This document shows, one piece after another, positions 25,949 through 37,027 of a stretch of 64,000 nt of DNA. The translations under genes and the position numbers were made by a program. The stretch is from Nocardioides terrigena (GTDB taxonomy: Bacteria > Actinomycetota > Actinomycetes > Propionibacteriales > Nocardioidaceae): NCBI RefSeq assembly GCF_003047265.1, contig NZ_PZYY01000007.1, forward strand, positions 186,001-250,000, read 5' to 3'. Every line of letters starts with the position of its first letter. Position 1 is the first letter of the stretch. Under the pieces are notes generated by a model. The model saw only the letters and a program-made list of their open reading frames with translations, was not told where the DNA came from and ran no database searches.

Positions 25949-26643
25949 CTTCGACCGACTCGGGCTCCGCCCTGGTGAGCGCGTGCTCGACATGGGCTGT
26001 GGCGCCGGTCGCCACGCCTTCGAGATGTACAAGCGCGGCGCCGACGTCATCGCCTTCGACCAGGACGCCGACGAGCTCGCCACCGTGCGCGAGTGGTTCG
26101 CCGCGATGCGTGATGCGGGAGAGGTACCGGCCGGTGCCGAGGCCGACGTCAAGGAGGGCGACGCGCTGTCGCTGCCCTTCGCCGACGGCGAGTTCGACCG
26201 GGTCGTCGCCGCCGAGGTGCTCGAGCACATCCCGGCCGACATCCAGGCCATCCACGAGCTGGTGCGGGTGCTGCGCCCGGGCGGGACGCTGGCCGTCTCC
26301 GTGCCGCGGTGGTTCCCCGAGATCGTCAACTGGAAGCTGTCCGACGACTACCACAACGTCGAGGGCGGCCACATCCGGATCTACACCGACAAGGAGCTCG
26401 TCGACAAGGTCACCAAGGCCGGCACCGTCTTCGAGGGCAAGGACTACGCCCACGGCCTGCACACGCCGTACTGGTGGATCAAGTGCGCGGTCGGCGTCCG
26501 CAACGACGACCACCCGCTCGCCAAGGTCTACCACCGGCTCTTGGTCTGGGAGATCATGAAGAACCCCAAGGCCCTTCAGGTCGCGGGCAAGGTGCTCGAC
26601 CCGGTCATCGGCAAGAGCATGGTGCTCTACTTCCGCAAGCCCG

Positions 26644-26654
<11 letters not shown>
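25935..26654 (+). CDS. Class I SAM-dependent methyltransferase (GT4-cluster)
   Basis: The 239-residue enzyme has SAM motif I VLDMGCGAGRHAFEMYKRGA near residue 18, the VIAFDQD post-motif, and VLEHIPADIQAIHELVRVLR with LRPGGTLAVSVPRWFPE. It begins directly with the methyltransferase fold (no extra N-terminal domain). GTG 25935 has an aggagga site and overlaps the glycosyltransferase end by 14 bases. The 3' end overlaps the next gene by 11 bases, indicating tight translational coupling. The C-terminal region with DDHPLAKVYHRLLVWEIM is family-specific. Confidence 0.85.
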
Positions 26655-29485
<2,831 letters not shown>

Positions 29486-29570
29486 CCTGTCACACCCGGG
29501 CGGGCGGGATCGTCAACCACCTGACGCACCAGCCAGCACCGGGAAGACCCGGTCGGACCCAGGAGGACCC

Positions 29571-29906
29571 ATGACCGTCAGCTCCATCGTGATCCCCGTG
29601 AAGGACGTCGCTGCGGCGACCGCCTTCTACCGCACCGTCTTCGGTGCGGAGCCGCACACCGACACGCCCTACTACGTCGGCTTCAACCTCGACGGGCTGG
29701 AGATCGGCCTCAACCCCAACGGACACGCGACCGGCATGGTCGGGGCGACTGCCTACCACGCGACCGATGACGTCGAGGCGGCCGTCGCCACCCTGGTGGA
29801 CGCCGGCGCCACCGTGGTCTCCCCGGCCACCGCGGTCGGGGGTGCCACCGTGGTCGCGATCGTGGCGGACGCCGACGGCAACCACGTGGGCCTCATCCAG
29901 TCCTGA
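29571..29906 (+). CDS. VOC (glyoxalase/bleomycin-resistance) superfamily protein
   Basis: The 111-residue single-module protein has the beta-alpha-beta-beta-beta VOC pattern: SIVIPVKDVAAATAFYRTVF, then VGFNLDGLEIGLNPN, VAAVATLVDAGATVVSPA and VAIVADADGNHVGLIQS. Metal-ligand residues cannot be assigned with certainty. ATG 29571 has an aggagga site 5 bases upstream. The stop abuts the stop of the convergent esterase gene. Function is unknown. Confidence 0.82.
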   Translation: MTVSSIVIPVKDVAAATAFYRTVFGAEPHTDTPYYVGFNLDGLEIGLNPNGHATGMVGATAYHATDDVEAAVATLVDAGATVVSPATAVGGATVVAIVADADGNHVGLIQS

Positions 29907-31193
29907 TCAGGCCCGGGCGGCCGTGCCCGGCTCGTCGCCGGGCGCGGCGCCGGCGTCGACCTCGCGGCCCTGGCGCCAGGAGTTCCAGTGCCAGTTGAGG
30001 TAGCGCTCGATCGCGCGCACCACGTGCGCGGAGCGGATCGAGGGGAAGGTGTCGAAGGCGTGCTGCGCGCCCGGCAGCTCGGCGTACACCACCGAGCTGT
30101 TCGACACCTCCCGCAGCCGGTCGACGAAGGCGCGGGCCTGGCCCACGTCGACCAGGGTGTCGCTGGCCCCGTGGATGACGAAGAAGTCGGGCTCGTCGCC
30201 GTCGACGCGCAGGATCGGGGAGGCGGCCTCGAACTTCTCGGGCTCGCGCTTCCACGTCGTCCGCAGCACCCGCGGGGCGAGGAAGGTGTCGCGCATCCCG
30301 ACCGCGCTGCGCAGGCCGGTCGACCCGGCGAAGTCGTAGACGCCGTAGTGCGGGACGGCTGCCTGCACGGTGGTGTCCACCTCCTCGAAGCCGGGCTGCC
30401 ACTCGGCCTCGTTGGGGGTCACCGCGGCCAGGGCGCACAGGTGGCCACCGGCCGATCCACCGGTGATGACGATGTAGTCGGGGTCGCCGCCGTACTCCGC
30501 GATGTGCTCCTTGATCCACGCTATCGCGCGCTTCACGTCGACGATGTGGTCGGGGAAGACGGCCCGGGGTGAGAGGCGGTAGTTGATGGCCACGCAGACC
30601 CAGCCGCGGGCGGCCATGTGCTGCATGAGCGGGATCGCCTGCCGGTCCTTGCGGCCGGTCATCCAGGCCCCGCCGTGGACCTGCAGGAGCACCGGGGCAC
30701 CGCTGAGGTCACCCTCGGCGGGACGGTAGATGTCGAGCATCCCCCGACGTCCGTACGTCGAGTAGGCGATGTCGCGCTCCACGTGCACCCGCCGCTCGCG
30801 CATCCACAGGGGGTTGAGGAGCTGGCGCCACGGCGTGGCCAGGTCGGCGGGCGTCGGCGGCGCGTCCAGCTGCTCGACGTACTCCACGCCGAGTCCTTCG
30901 ACGAGCGCGTCCTCGACGTGGTGGCGGGCACGCTGGCTCTGTCGGACCAGGTGGGCGAGGCCGAGCGCGCTGCCCGCCGCGAGGGCGAGGCCGAGCCGGC
31001 TGCGGGGACCGCGGCGCAGGGGGGACAGGTGCAGCGCCGTGTCGGCGGCCGTGAGGGCGAGCACCTGCGGTGCCAGCTCGCCGTACATCCAGCCCGCCGC
31101 GAAGGCGGGGATCCCGGCACGCTGGCCGGTCAGGGGACGCAGGGCGTTGGCGGTGAGGGCGGCGATCACGGCCTGACGGCGGAGGAAGCTCAC
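29907..31193 (-). CDS. Alpha/beta hydrolase, LipC/hormone-sensitive-lipase-like esterase
   Basis: The 428-residue protein resembles mycobacterial LipC/LipO-type esterases. The oxyanion motif HGGAW, the nucleophile elbow GGSAGGHLCALA, the aspartate in FFVIHGASDTLVDVGQ and the histidine in LPGAQHAFDTF form the catalytic set. The N-terminal about 100 residues hold hydrophobic helices, suggesting membrane association. A KstR-like operator (31217-31230) lies just upstream. GTG 31193 is preferred over ATG 31232, because the latter would place that operator inside the coding region. A lipid or steryl ester is the likely substrate class. Confidence 0.82.
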   Translation of the reverse strand: MSFLRRQAVIAALTANALRPLTGQRAGIPAFAAGWMYGELAPQVLALTAADTALHLSPLRRGPRSRLGLALAAGSALGLAHLVRQSQRARHHVEDALVEGLGVEYVEQLDAPPTPADLATPWRQLLNPLWMRERRVHVERDIAYSTYGRRGMLDIYRPAEGDLSGAPVLLQVHGGAWMTGRKDRQAIPLMQHMAARGWVCVAINYRLSPRAVFPDHIVDVKRAIAWIKEHIAEYGGDPDYIVITGGSAGGHLCALAAVTPNEAEWQPGFEEVDTTVQAAVPHYGVYDFAGSTGLRSAVGMRDTFLAPRVLRTTWKREPEKFEAASPILRVDGDEPDFFVIHGASDTLVDVGQARAFVDRLREVSNSSVVYAELPGAQHAFDTFPSIRSAHVVRAIERYLNWHWNSWRQGREVDAGAAPGDEPGTAARA

Positions 31194-31216
31194 GTACCGA
31201 TGGTATCCGAGCGACC

Positions 31217-31230
31217 TAGAACCTGTTCTC
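31217..31230. promoter_or_regulatory. Second KstR-like operator (TAGAACCTGTTCTC)
   Basis: TAGAACCTGTTCTC has the perfect palindrome AGAAC-CT-GTTCT and fits TnnAACnnGTTnnA at 13 of 14 positions (last A is C). It is placed 23 bases upstream of the esterase GTG at 31193 and about 6.6 kb from kstR. Confidence 0.65.
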
Positions 31231-31362
31231 ATCGTGGGACGTCCCTCTTGAGGTACATCCGCGTCACCCTCTGTCCTTGGCCCGGGCCGATGGCTAGCGT
31301 GCGAAGTTGCACACGTGCTGCTTCTCGGGCGCTCGCGACCACCGTCGACCCCGGGAGAGAAC

Positions 31363-32901
31363 GTGAAGAACATCAGGAAGAGCAGGACCCGCATCGCCGC
31401 CGTCACCACGGCGGCCGTGCTGGCCGGAGCGGCCGCACTGGCCGGCACGGCCCAGGCCGCCGTCACCACGGACACCGCGGCCCTGCGGCAGGCCGTCACC
31501 GTCGGCGGGGTGATGGAGCACCTCGAGGCGTTCCAAGCCATCGCCGACGCCAACTTCGACACCCGGCAGGCCGGCACGCCCGGCCACGACGCCTCGGTGG
31601 ACTACATCGAGGATCTCCTCGACGACGCCGGCTACACCACCACCCGCCAGCCGTTCAGCTACGAGCGGGTCGACTTCACCGGCTCGTCGATGGCACGGAC
31701 CGCCCCGGCGCCCGAGACCTACACCCTGGGCGTCGACTACTTCCCGATGGACTTCTCGGGTGGCGGTTCGGTCATCGCGCGACCGGTCACCGCGGTCGAC
31801 ATCAACCTGGGCGGCGACCGGGCCTCAACGAGCGGCTGCGAGGCGGACGATTTTGCGACCTTCCCGGCCGGCAACATCGCGCTCCTCCAGCGCGGCACGT
31901 GTGCCTTCGCCGTCAAGGCCGACAACGCCATCGCCGCCGGCGCCAGCGCGGTCATCGTCTTCAACCAGGGCAACGTGGTGCCGGGCGACGACCGGCTCTC
32001 CCTTTTCGGCGGCACGCTCGACCCGCCGGTCCGGACGGTTCCGGTCGTGAGCGCGTCGTTCGACCAGGGTGCGGAGTGGGCAACCACCATGGGCCTCGAG
32101 CTGTCCATCACGCTCCAGATCACCATCGAGCAGGTCACCACCGAGAACCTGCTGGCCGACACCCCGACCGGGCGGACCGACCGCACGGTCGTCGTCGGCG
32201 GGCACCTGGACTCGGTCGGTGAGGGCCCGGGCATCAACGACAACGGCTCCGGCACCGCCGCGATCCTCGAGACGGCGCTGCAGATGGCCGAGCTCGAGAT
32301 CACGCCGGAGAACAGGGTGCGCTTCGCCTTCTGGAGCGGTGAGGAGGACGGCCTGCTGGGGTCCGACTTCTACGTCTCCCAGCTGACCAAGCGCGAGATC
32401 AAGGGCACCGCCGTCAACCTCAACTTCGACATGGTCGGCTCGCCCAACGCCGTCAACTTCGTGTACGACGGCGACGGCGACGCGCTGGGTGTCTCCGGAC
32501 CGAACGGGTCGGGCCTCGTCGAGGACGTCTTCACCGACTTCTTCACCTCGCAGGGCAGCGCCAGCGAGCCGACGGACTTCGACGGACGCAGCGACTATTT
32601 CGCGTTCATCAACGCCGGGATTCCCGCCGGCGGGCTCTTCACCGGGGCCGAGGGCATCAAGTCGGCGGAGCAGGCGGAGATCTTCGGCGGGACGGCCGGA
32701 GAGGCGTACGACCCCTGCTACCACCAGTTCTGCGACAACATCGACAACCTCGACGCGGACACCCTGGACATCATGTCCGACGCCATCGCCCACGCGACCC
32801 TGACCTTCGCCGAGACGACCTCGGCGGTCAACGGGACCGCCAAGGGCAACGGGACGGGCAAGATCGTCTGGCAGTTCAAGGGCAACCACGCCCTGCGCTG
32901 A
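31363..32901 (+). CDS. Secreted M28 family zinc aminopeptidase with PA domain
   Basis: The 512-residue exported protein has a signal peptide (basic start, hydrophobic stretch with AVLAGAAALAGTAQA, cleaved after AQA). A protease-associated domain is at about 130-225 (FPAGNIALLQRGTCAFAVKA, SAVIVFNQG). The M28 core has zinc ligands in GGHLDSV (His), NDNGSG (Asp), SGEEDG (Glu), NFDMVG (Asp) and CYHQFCDN (His), as in Streptomyces griseus aminopeptidase. GTG 31363 begins the signal peptide. It probably removes N-terminal residues from extracellular peptides for nutrition. Confidence 0.92.
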   Translation: MKNIRKSRTRIAAVTTAAVLAGAAALAGTAQAAVTTDTAALRQAVTVGGVMEHLEAFQAIADANFDTRQAGTPGHDASVDYIEDLLDDAGYTTTRQPFSYERVDFTGSSMARTAPAPETYTLGVDYFPMDFSGGGSVIARPVTAVDINLGGDRASTSGCEADDFATFPAGNIALLQRGTCAFAVKADNAIAAGASAVIVFNQGNVVPGDDRLSLFGGTLDPPVRTVPVVSASFDQGAEWATTMGLELSITLQITIEQVTTENLLADTPTGRTDRTVVVGGHLDSVGEGPGINDNGSGTAAILETALQMAELEITPENRVRFAFWSGEEDGLLGSDFYVSQLTKREIKGTAVNLNFDMVGSPNAVNFVYDGDGDALGVSGPNGSGLVEDVFTDFFTSQGSASEPTDFDGRSDYFAFINAGIPAGGLFTGAEGIKSAEQAEIFGGTAGEAYDPCYHQFCDNIDNLDADTLDIMSDAIAHATLTFAETTSAVNGTAKGNGTGKIVWQFKGNHALR

Positions 32902-32917
32902 CCGGGCCGCGGTGTCG

Positions 32918-33301
32918 TCAGGCCGACAGGGCGCTGACGACACCGCGGGCCGTCGCGTCCGGCTCTTGCCGGTCCGCCGTGTCGACCACCAGCACGGGGA
33001 CCGGCCACGGCGTCCAGCTCTCCCGCAGGCCCACCACCCGCTCCCAGGGCACCTCCCGGATCTCCTGGTCGCGTGCGGCGAGGCGCTCCCGGTGGAGCGC
33101 CTCGTCGCTGCACTCCACCTGCACGACCCTGACCTCGTACGCCGCCAGCCCGAGGGGCTGGGCGGGATCGATGCCGGCGTCGTGGAGGCCGCGCTCCACC
33201 GTGTCCACCGAGACGACCGCGCAGCCGAGCTCGCGCGCGACCGCGGCGGCGAGCCGGCTCTTGCCACTGCCCGGGAGCCCGGACATCACGACGAGCGTCA
33301 T
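32918..33301 (-). CDS. P-loop small-molecule kinase-like protein with apparent internal deletion
   Basis: The 127-residue product starts with Walker A GLPGSGKSRLA and contains DTVERGLHDAG, VECSDEALHRERLAAR and a C-terminal VLVVDTAD. In this kinase-like ATPase group about 40-45 residues normally lie between AAYEV and the RVVQVECSD strand. They contain the substrate/lid segment (a VVxDxVN-type block). Here the two strands are directly joined in frame, so the protein may be inactive. ATG 33301 overlaps the neighbouring hydrolase stop (ATGA). I judge the deletion from remembered family layout, without an alignment. Confidence 0.7.
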   Translation of the reverse strand: MTLVVMSGLPGSGKSRLAAAVARELGCAVVSVDTVERGLHDAGIDPAQPLGLAAYEVRVVQVECSDEALHRERLAARDQEIREVPWERVVGLRESWTPWPVPVLVVDTADRQEPDATARGVVSALSA

Positions 33302-34029
33302 GCGCCCAGGTGGGTGGAGAGGAACGACAGCACAGCGTCGACGGCCTCCTGCCGCCGGTGCGCCGTGACGGTCGAGTGGCCCTTGCCCTCGAGCTCGACG
33401 CGGATGAACGCGTCGCCCAGCTCTCGGGTGAGGGTGTCGAAGCGAGTGCCGACGGCCGGGTCGGAGCGGTAGCGGATCCCCAGCACCTGCTGCCCGGCCG
33501 CGCACCGCCCCTTGACCACGTCGAGGTCGCCGGGGGAGAGGTTGACGTCGGCCGCGCGCCGGCGGCCGACGGCGAACGGCGCGCTGGGCTGGCAGAGCAC
33601 CGGCGCGGCCACGGCCGGGTCGACCGCCATCGCGAGGGCGAAGCCGCCGGTGAAGCACATCCCGAGGGCACCGACGCCGGGCCCGCCGAGCTCGCCGTGC
33701 AGCTCGCGGGCCAGCGAGCGCAACCAGCCGGCGACCGGCGTGGTCTCGCCGGTGCGGAGCGTGGTGAACTCGCGGCTCACGCACACCCGGCCCAGGGAGG
33801 ACGCCACGGTCCGCGCCGTCATCGGCGCACCGTCGGTGCCGAAGAGGCTCGGCATCACCACGGTGAAGCCCGCGGCCACCACCTCCTCGGCGAAGGTCGC
33901 CACCTCGGGGGTGATCCCGGGGATCTCGTGGATGACGACGACCGCCGGTCCCGTCCCCTTCCTGTACGTCGCGTGCGTGACGCCGTCGTGGGTGTGCGAG
34001 CCGCGGGCCCAGCCGTCCGGAAAGGTCAT
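33298..34029 (-). CDS. Dienelactone hydrolase family protein
   Basis: The 243-residue alpha/beta hydrolase has the DLH-type nucleophile cysteine in GALGMCFTGGFALAMAV, the oxyanion-region IHEIPGITPEVATFAEEV and the C-terminal histidine in ELEGKGHSTVTAHRR. It hydrolyses carboxymethylenebutenolide-type lactones or related esters, but no aromatic-catabolic genes are nearby. ATG 34029 is used, overlapping the end of the DedA gene (34026). It is transcribed in a minus-strand row with DedA and the P-loop gene. Confidence 0.82.
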   Translation of the reverse strand: MTFPDGWARGSHTHDGVTHATYRKGTGPAVVVIHEIPGITPEVATFAEEVVAAGFTVVMPSLFGTDGAPMTARTVASSLGRVCVSREFTTLRTGETTPVAGWLRSLARELHGELGGPGVGALGMCFTGGFALAMAVDPAVAAPVLCQPSAPFAVGRRRAADVNLSPGDLDVVKGRCAAGQQVLGIRYRSDPAVGTRFDTLTRELGDAFIRVELEGKGHSTVTAHRRQEAVDAVLSFLSTHLGA

Positions 34030-34652
34030 GCGCGCCAGTCTGGCCCACCGGTCCACCGGGACCGGGTCCACCACGCGAGGGCCCCGGCCACCGCCAGCCC
34101 GAGGCCGATCGCGCCGACCTGGCCGAGCAGGTCCGCCACCCGCTGGTAGGAGTGGCCGGCCGCGTAGCCGAGCAGCGCCACGCCGCCCGCCCACACGACG
34201 CCGCCCACCACGTCGTACACGAGGAAGGTGCGCCAGCCGACACCGCTCATCCCGGCCACCGGGGGAGTCATGGCCCGCAGCAGGGCCGTCATCCGGCCGG
34301 CCAGGATGGCGAGCCCACCCCGCCGCCGGACGAAGCCGCTGAGTCGCTCGACGCGCGCCTCGTGGCGCACCATCGTGCGCCGCCGGCGCAGCCACGGCCC
34401 GAACCGGCGCCCCACCCAGAAACCGATCGCGTCCCCGACCACGGCGGCGGCGACGACGAGGGGCACCAGGACCAGCAGGTCGAGGCGGCCGATCGAGGCC
34501 AGCATCCCGCCCAGCAGGACGCTGGCCTCGCCGGGCAGCACGAAGCCGATGAAGAGCGCCGACTCGGCCAGCACCAGCAGCGCGATCGCGGCGTACACCC
34601 AGTGCACGCCCACGCCGAGGAGGAGGTCGCTCAGGTCCAGGAGGTCGGGCAC
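34026..34652 (-). CDS. DedA family membrane protein
   Basis: The 208-residue inner membrane protein shows the DedA/VTT layout: YAAIALLVLAESALFIGFVLPGE (first helix and E-containing re-entrant loop), VVGDAIGFWVGRRFGP, then GFVRRRGGLAILAGRMTALLRAM, TPPVAGMSGVGWRTFLVYD and a C-terminal helix. DedA proteins act in membrane homeostasis as proton-coupled lipid flippases. Both the re-entrant glutamate and the arginine-rich loop are intact. Start ATG 34652. Confidence 0.9.
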   Translation of the reverse strand: MPDLLDLSDLLLGVGVHWVYAAIALLVLAESALFIGFVLPGEASVLLGGMLASIGRLDLLVLVPLVVAAAVVGDAIGFWVGRRFGPWLRRRRTMVRHEARVERLSGFVRRRGGLAILAGRMTALLRAMTPPVAGMSGVGWRTFLVYDVVGGVVWAGGVALLGYAAGHSYQRVADLLGQVGAIGLGLAVAGALAWWTRSRWTGGPDWRA

Positions 34653-34706
34653 CGGACCATGCTCGGTCCGGCGGGTGAACGCAGTGCGAACCCGCCGCGA
34701 CGCGGG

Positions 34707-35249
34707 TCAGTCCTCCTCGAGGACGCCCTCGCTGCGCGCCTTCTCGACGATGGCCCGCACCTGGGCCGTGCTGCCGCAGCCCTCGTCGAGGAGGGCGTTG
34801 CGGCGCTCGGCGAACGCGGTGCCCAGATCTGCTCGCACCTGCTCACCGACCTCCTCGCGTGCGGGGTTGAGGATGGAGAGCTCCTCCTCGGTGAGGTGGT
34901 GGTTGATGACCTTGGCCAGCTCCTCCACCGCGTCGTCGAAGGCCTGGGTGTCGGTGCCGGAGAGCTCGAGGACCGCGAGGAGTGCCTCGTTGCCCTCGGC
35001 GTGCTCCTCGTGCCCGTGCTCCTCCTCGTGCTCGCCGATCGCGTCCTTGCGCCGCAGCTTGGGGTAGACGAGCTCCTCCTCGGCGAGGGCGTGCGCGACG
35101 TGCAGCTCGGAGAACGCGCGGCGAGCGGCGTCGCGGTCCGCGGTGGCGTCGCGCATGGTGCGCATCAGCTCCTCGAAGCGTCGGTGGTCCTCGAGGATCA
35201 GCTCGACGACGTCGCCCTGCACGGGCCGGCCCAGATCGATGGCAGTCAT
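34707..35249 (-). CDS. Hemerythrin HHE-domain protein
   Basis: A 180-residue helical-bundle protein with the HHE iron-ligand pattern: EDHRRFEELM, HVAHALAEEELVYPKLRRK (H..E), a histidine/glutamate-rich HEEEHGHEEHAEGNEALLAV, and VINHHLTEEELSILN. It probably binds a diiron site and senses O2, NO or acts in iron handling. ATG 35249 begins with a plain N-terminus; the longer frame to 35921 is antisense to the flavin reductase. It ends 54 bases from the DedA start. Confidence 0.88.
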   Translation of the reverse strand: MTAIDLGRPVQGDVVELILEDHRRFEELMRTMRDATADRDAARRAFSELHVAHALAEEELVYPKLRRKDAIGEHEEEHGHEEHAEGNEALLAVLELSGTDTQAFDDAVEELAKVINHHLTEEELSILNPAREEVGEQVRADLGTAFAERRNALLDEGCGSTAQVRAIVEKARSEGVLEED

Positions 35250-35357
35250 GGGTCCATCCCACCGCACCGACCGCCCTCGGTGCACCCCCCGCCCGGGTGG
35301 CCGGGGTGTGGGGAGGGTCTCGCCGCACTCCCTGGTCGCGTGCGCGAGACTGGCGGG

Positions 35358-35909
35358 ATGGACCGCGACCACGACTTCGAGTGGCGACCCGGCGAGACGC
35401 TCGAGGTCGACGGTGAGGCCGCGCGCACCGAGGCCAGCTGGTTCCGCGAGGTGCTGGGCCGCTATGCCTCCGGTGTCACCGTGGTGACGACCATGACGGG
35501 GACGACCCCGGGGGAGTCGCCGATCGGGATGACCTGCCAGTCGTTCACCAGCGTCTCCCTCGACCCGCCGCTGGTCGCCTTCCTCCCGACGCGACAGTCG
35601 CGGGCCTACGCCGCGATCCGACGGTCGGGCACCTTCTGCGTCAACCTGCTCGCCGCCGACCAGGCGGACGTCTCGGACCGGATGGCCGGCCCCTCGGACG
35701 ACAAGTTCGCGGGCCTCGCGTGGCACCCGGCGCCAGGCACCGGCGCGCCGATCCTGGACGGGATCGTGGGCTACGTCGACTGCACGGTGGAGGCGATCCA
35801 CGAGGCCGGTGACCACGTCATCGTCGTGGGACGGGTCGTCGACCTCGCCACGGGGGAGGACGCGAAGCCCCTCGTGTATCACCGCGGCGACTACACGACG
35901 ACGGACTGA
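35358..35909 (+). CDS. Flavin reductase-like FMN-binding protein
   Basis: A 183-residue FMN reductase with split-barrel fold. Typical segments are VLGRYASGVTVVTT, GMTCQSFTSVSLDPPLVAF, TRQSRAYAAIRRSGTFCVNL and a C-terminal VDCTVEAIHEAGDHVIVVGR. It resembles HsaB-like components that supply FMNH2 to monooxygenases, but no oxygenase partner is adjacent. Two N-terminal extensions (about 28 residues) precede the barrel. ATG 35358 fits the family length. It is divergent from the hemerythrin gene. Confidence 0.85.
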   Translation: MDRDHDFEWRPGETLEVDGEAARTEASWFREVLGRYASGVTVVTTMTGTTPGESPIGMTCQSFTSVSLDPPLVAFLPTRQSRAYAAIRRSGTFCVNLLAADQADVSDRMAGPSDDKFAGLAWHPAPGTGAPILDGIVGYVDCTVEAIHEAGDHVIVVGRVVDLATGEDAKPLVYHRGDYTTTD

Positions 35910-36000
35910 CACAGATTTCACCCTCGGGGTCGTAGCCCGAACGAGTCATGCCCCCTAGGTTGATCGGACCAGTGCCATCACCCGAAGGGATCACCACTCC

Positions 36001-36942
36001 ATGCGTCCCACTCTCGTCCGCTCGGCCGCCGTCGCCGGCGTCCTCGCTCTCTCCCCCCTCACCTTTGCGGCCACCCCCGTGTTCGCCTCCGTCGCCTCCG
36101 ACGGCGTCGTCGCCTGCGAGGACGACTCCTCCGCCGCCCGCGTCAAGAAGGGCCACCCGCTCGCGAAGGAGCCGGCCCTCTACGCGGCGAAGGACGCCAA
36201 GAAGTACGGCGTCATCAAGGACGTGGCCAACCTGCCGCTCGGTTCGACGACGATCGACACCGTCTTCCACGTCATCACCGGCTCGGACGCGACCGACGAC
36301 GACCGCGCGCGTCTCGGCACCCTGGTCGAGGACCAGATGGACGTCCTCAACGACTCCTTCGCCGGCACGACGGCCCCCGATGCAGCGGACACCGCGTTCC
36401 GCTTCGACCTGACCGACGTCAACTACGTCACGAACGACCGGTGGGTCAACGTCTCCCCGGGCAAGTCGGAGTACGAGATGAAGAAGGCGCTGCGCGTCGG
36501 CGACTCCGAGACGCTCAACGTCTACACCGCCGACATCGGCGGCGGGCTCCTCGGCTGGGCCTACTTCCCCAAGGGCTACAACAACGGCCAGGACTACAAG
36601 GACGGCGTGGTCATCCTCGACGAGTCGATGCCCGGCGGCGACGCCGCGCCGTACAACTTCGGCGACACGCTCACCCACGAGGTCGGCCACTGGATGATGC
36701 TCGAGCACACCTTCGCCGGGGCCTGCTCGGCCAGCGGTGACGGCGTGGCCGACACCCCGCGCGAGGCCGTCCCGCAGTTCGGCTGCCCCACGGGCGCCGA
36801 CACCTGCACCGCACCGGGCCTCGACCCGATCCACAACTTCATGGACTACACCGACGACACCTGCATGAACATGTTCACGCCGGGCCAGGCCAACCGGATG
36901 AGCGACGCCTGGGTCGCCTTCCGCGCCGGCGGCAACGGCTGA
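36001..36942 (+). CDS. Secreted M43-family (pappalysin-like) zinc metalloprotease
   Basis: A 313-residue exported metzincin. A signal peptide covers about 1-29 (ending PVFAS or VFA). The zinc-binding HEVGHWMMLEH (HExxHxxGxxH-like, H226/H230/H236) has Glu227 as base, and the Met-turn is in DDTCMNMFTPGQANRM. Cysteine pairs around ACSASGDG and FGCPTGADTC match the M43B layout. It is likely to degrade extracellular protein. A strong hairpin terminator follows at 36964-37001. Confidence 0.93.
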   Translation: MRPTLVRSAAVAGVLALSPLTFAATPVFASVASDGVVACEDDSSAARVKKGHPLAKEPALYAAKDAKKYGVIKDVANLPLGSTTIDTVFHVITGSDATDDDRARLGTLVEDQMDVLNDSFAGTTAPDAADTAFRFDLTDVNYVTNDRWVNVSPGKSEYEMKKALRVGDSETLNVYTADIGGGLLGWAYFPKGYNNGQDYKDGVVILDESMPGGDAAPYNFGDTLTHEVGHWMMLEHTFAGACSASGDGVADTPREAVPQFGCPTGADTCTAPGLDPIHNFMDYTDDTCMNMFTPGQANRMSDAWVAFRAGGNG

Positions 36943-36963
36943 CACCTGCCTCACTGATGCAAT

Positions 36964-37001
36964 CGCGCGGCGTCGACCGGTCCTCCGGTCGGCGCCGCGT
37001 G
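36964..37001 (+). terminator. Long GC-rich hairpin after the metalloprotease
   Basis: A near-perfect 17-bp stem with a TCCT loop is centred at 36981-36984. The left arm is 36964-36980 (ending CGACCGG) and the right arm 36985-37001 (starting CCGGTCG), with only two GU-type pairs. It is followed by tgcgttgtctgg, not a T-tract, and starts 22 bases past the stop. It probably terminates transcription and protects the sulfotransferase gene downstream. Confidence 0.6.
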
Positions 37002-37027
37002 TGCGTTGTCTGGAAGGATCGCGGCCC

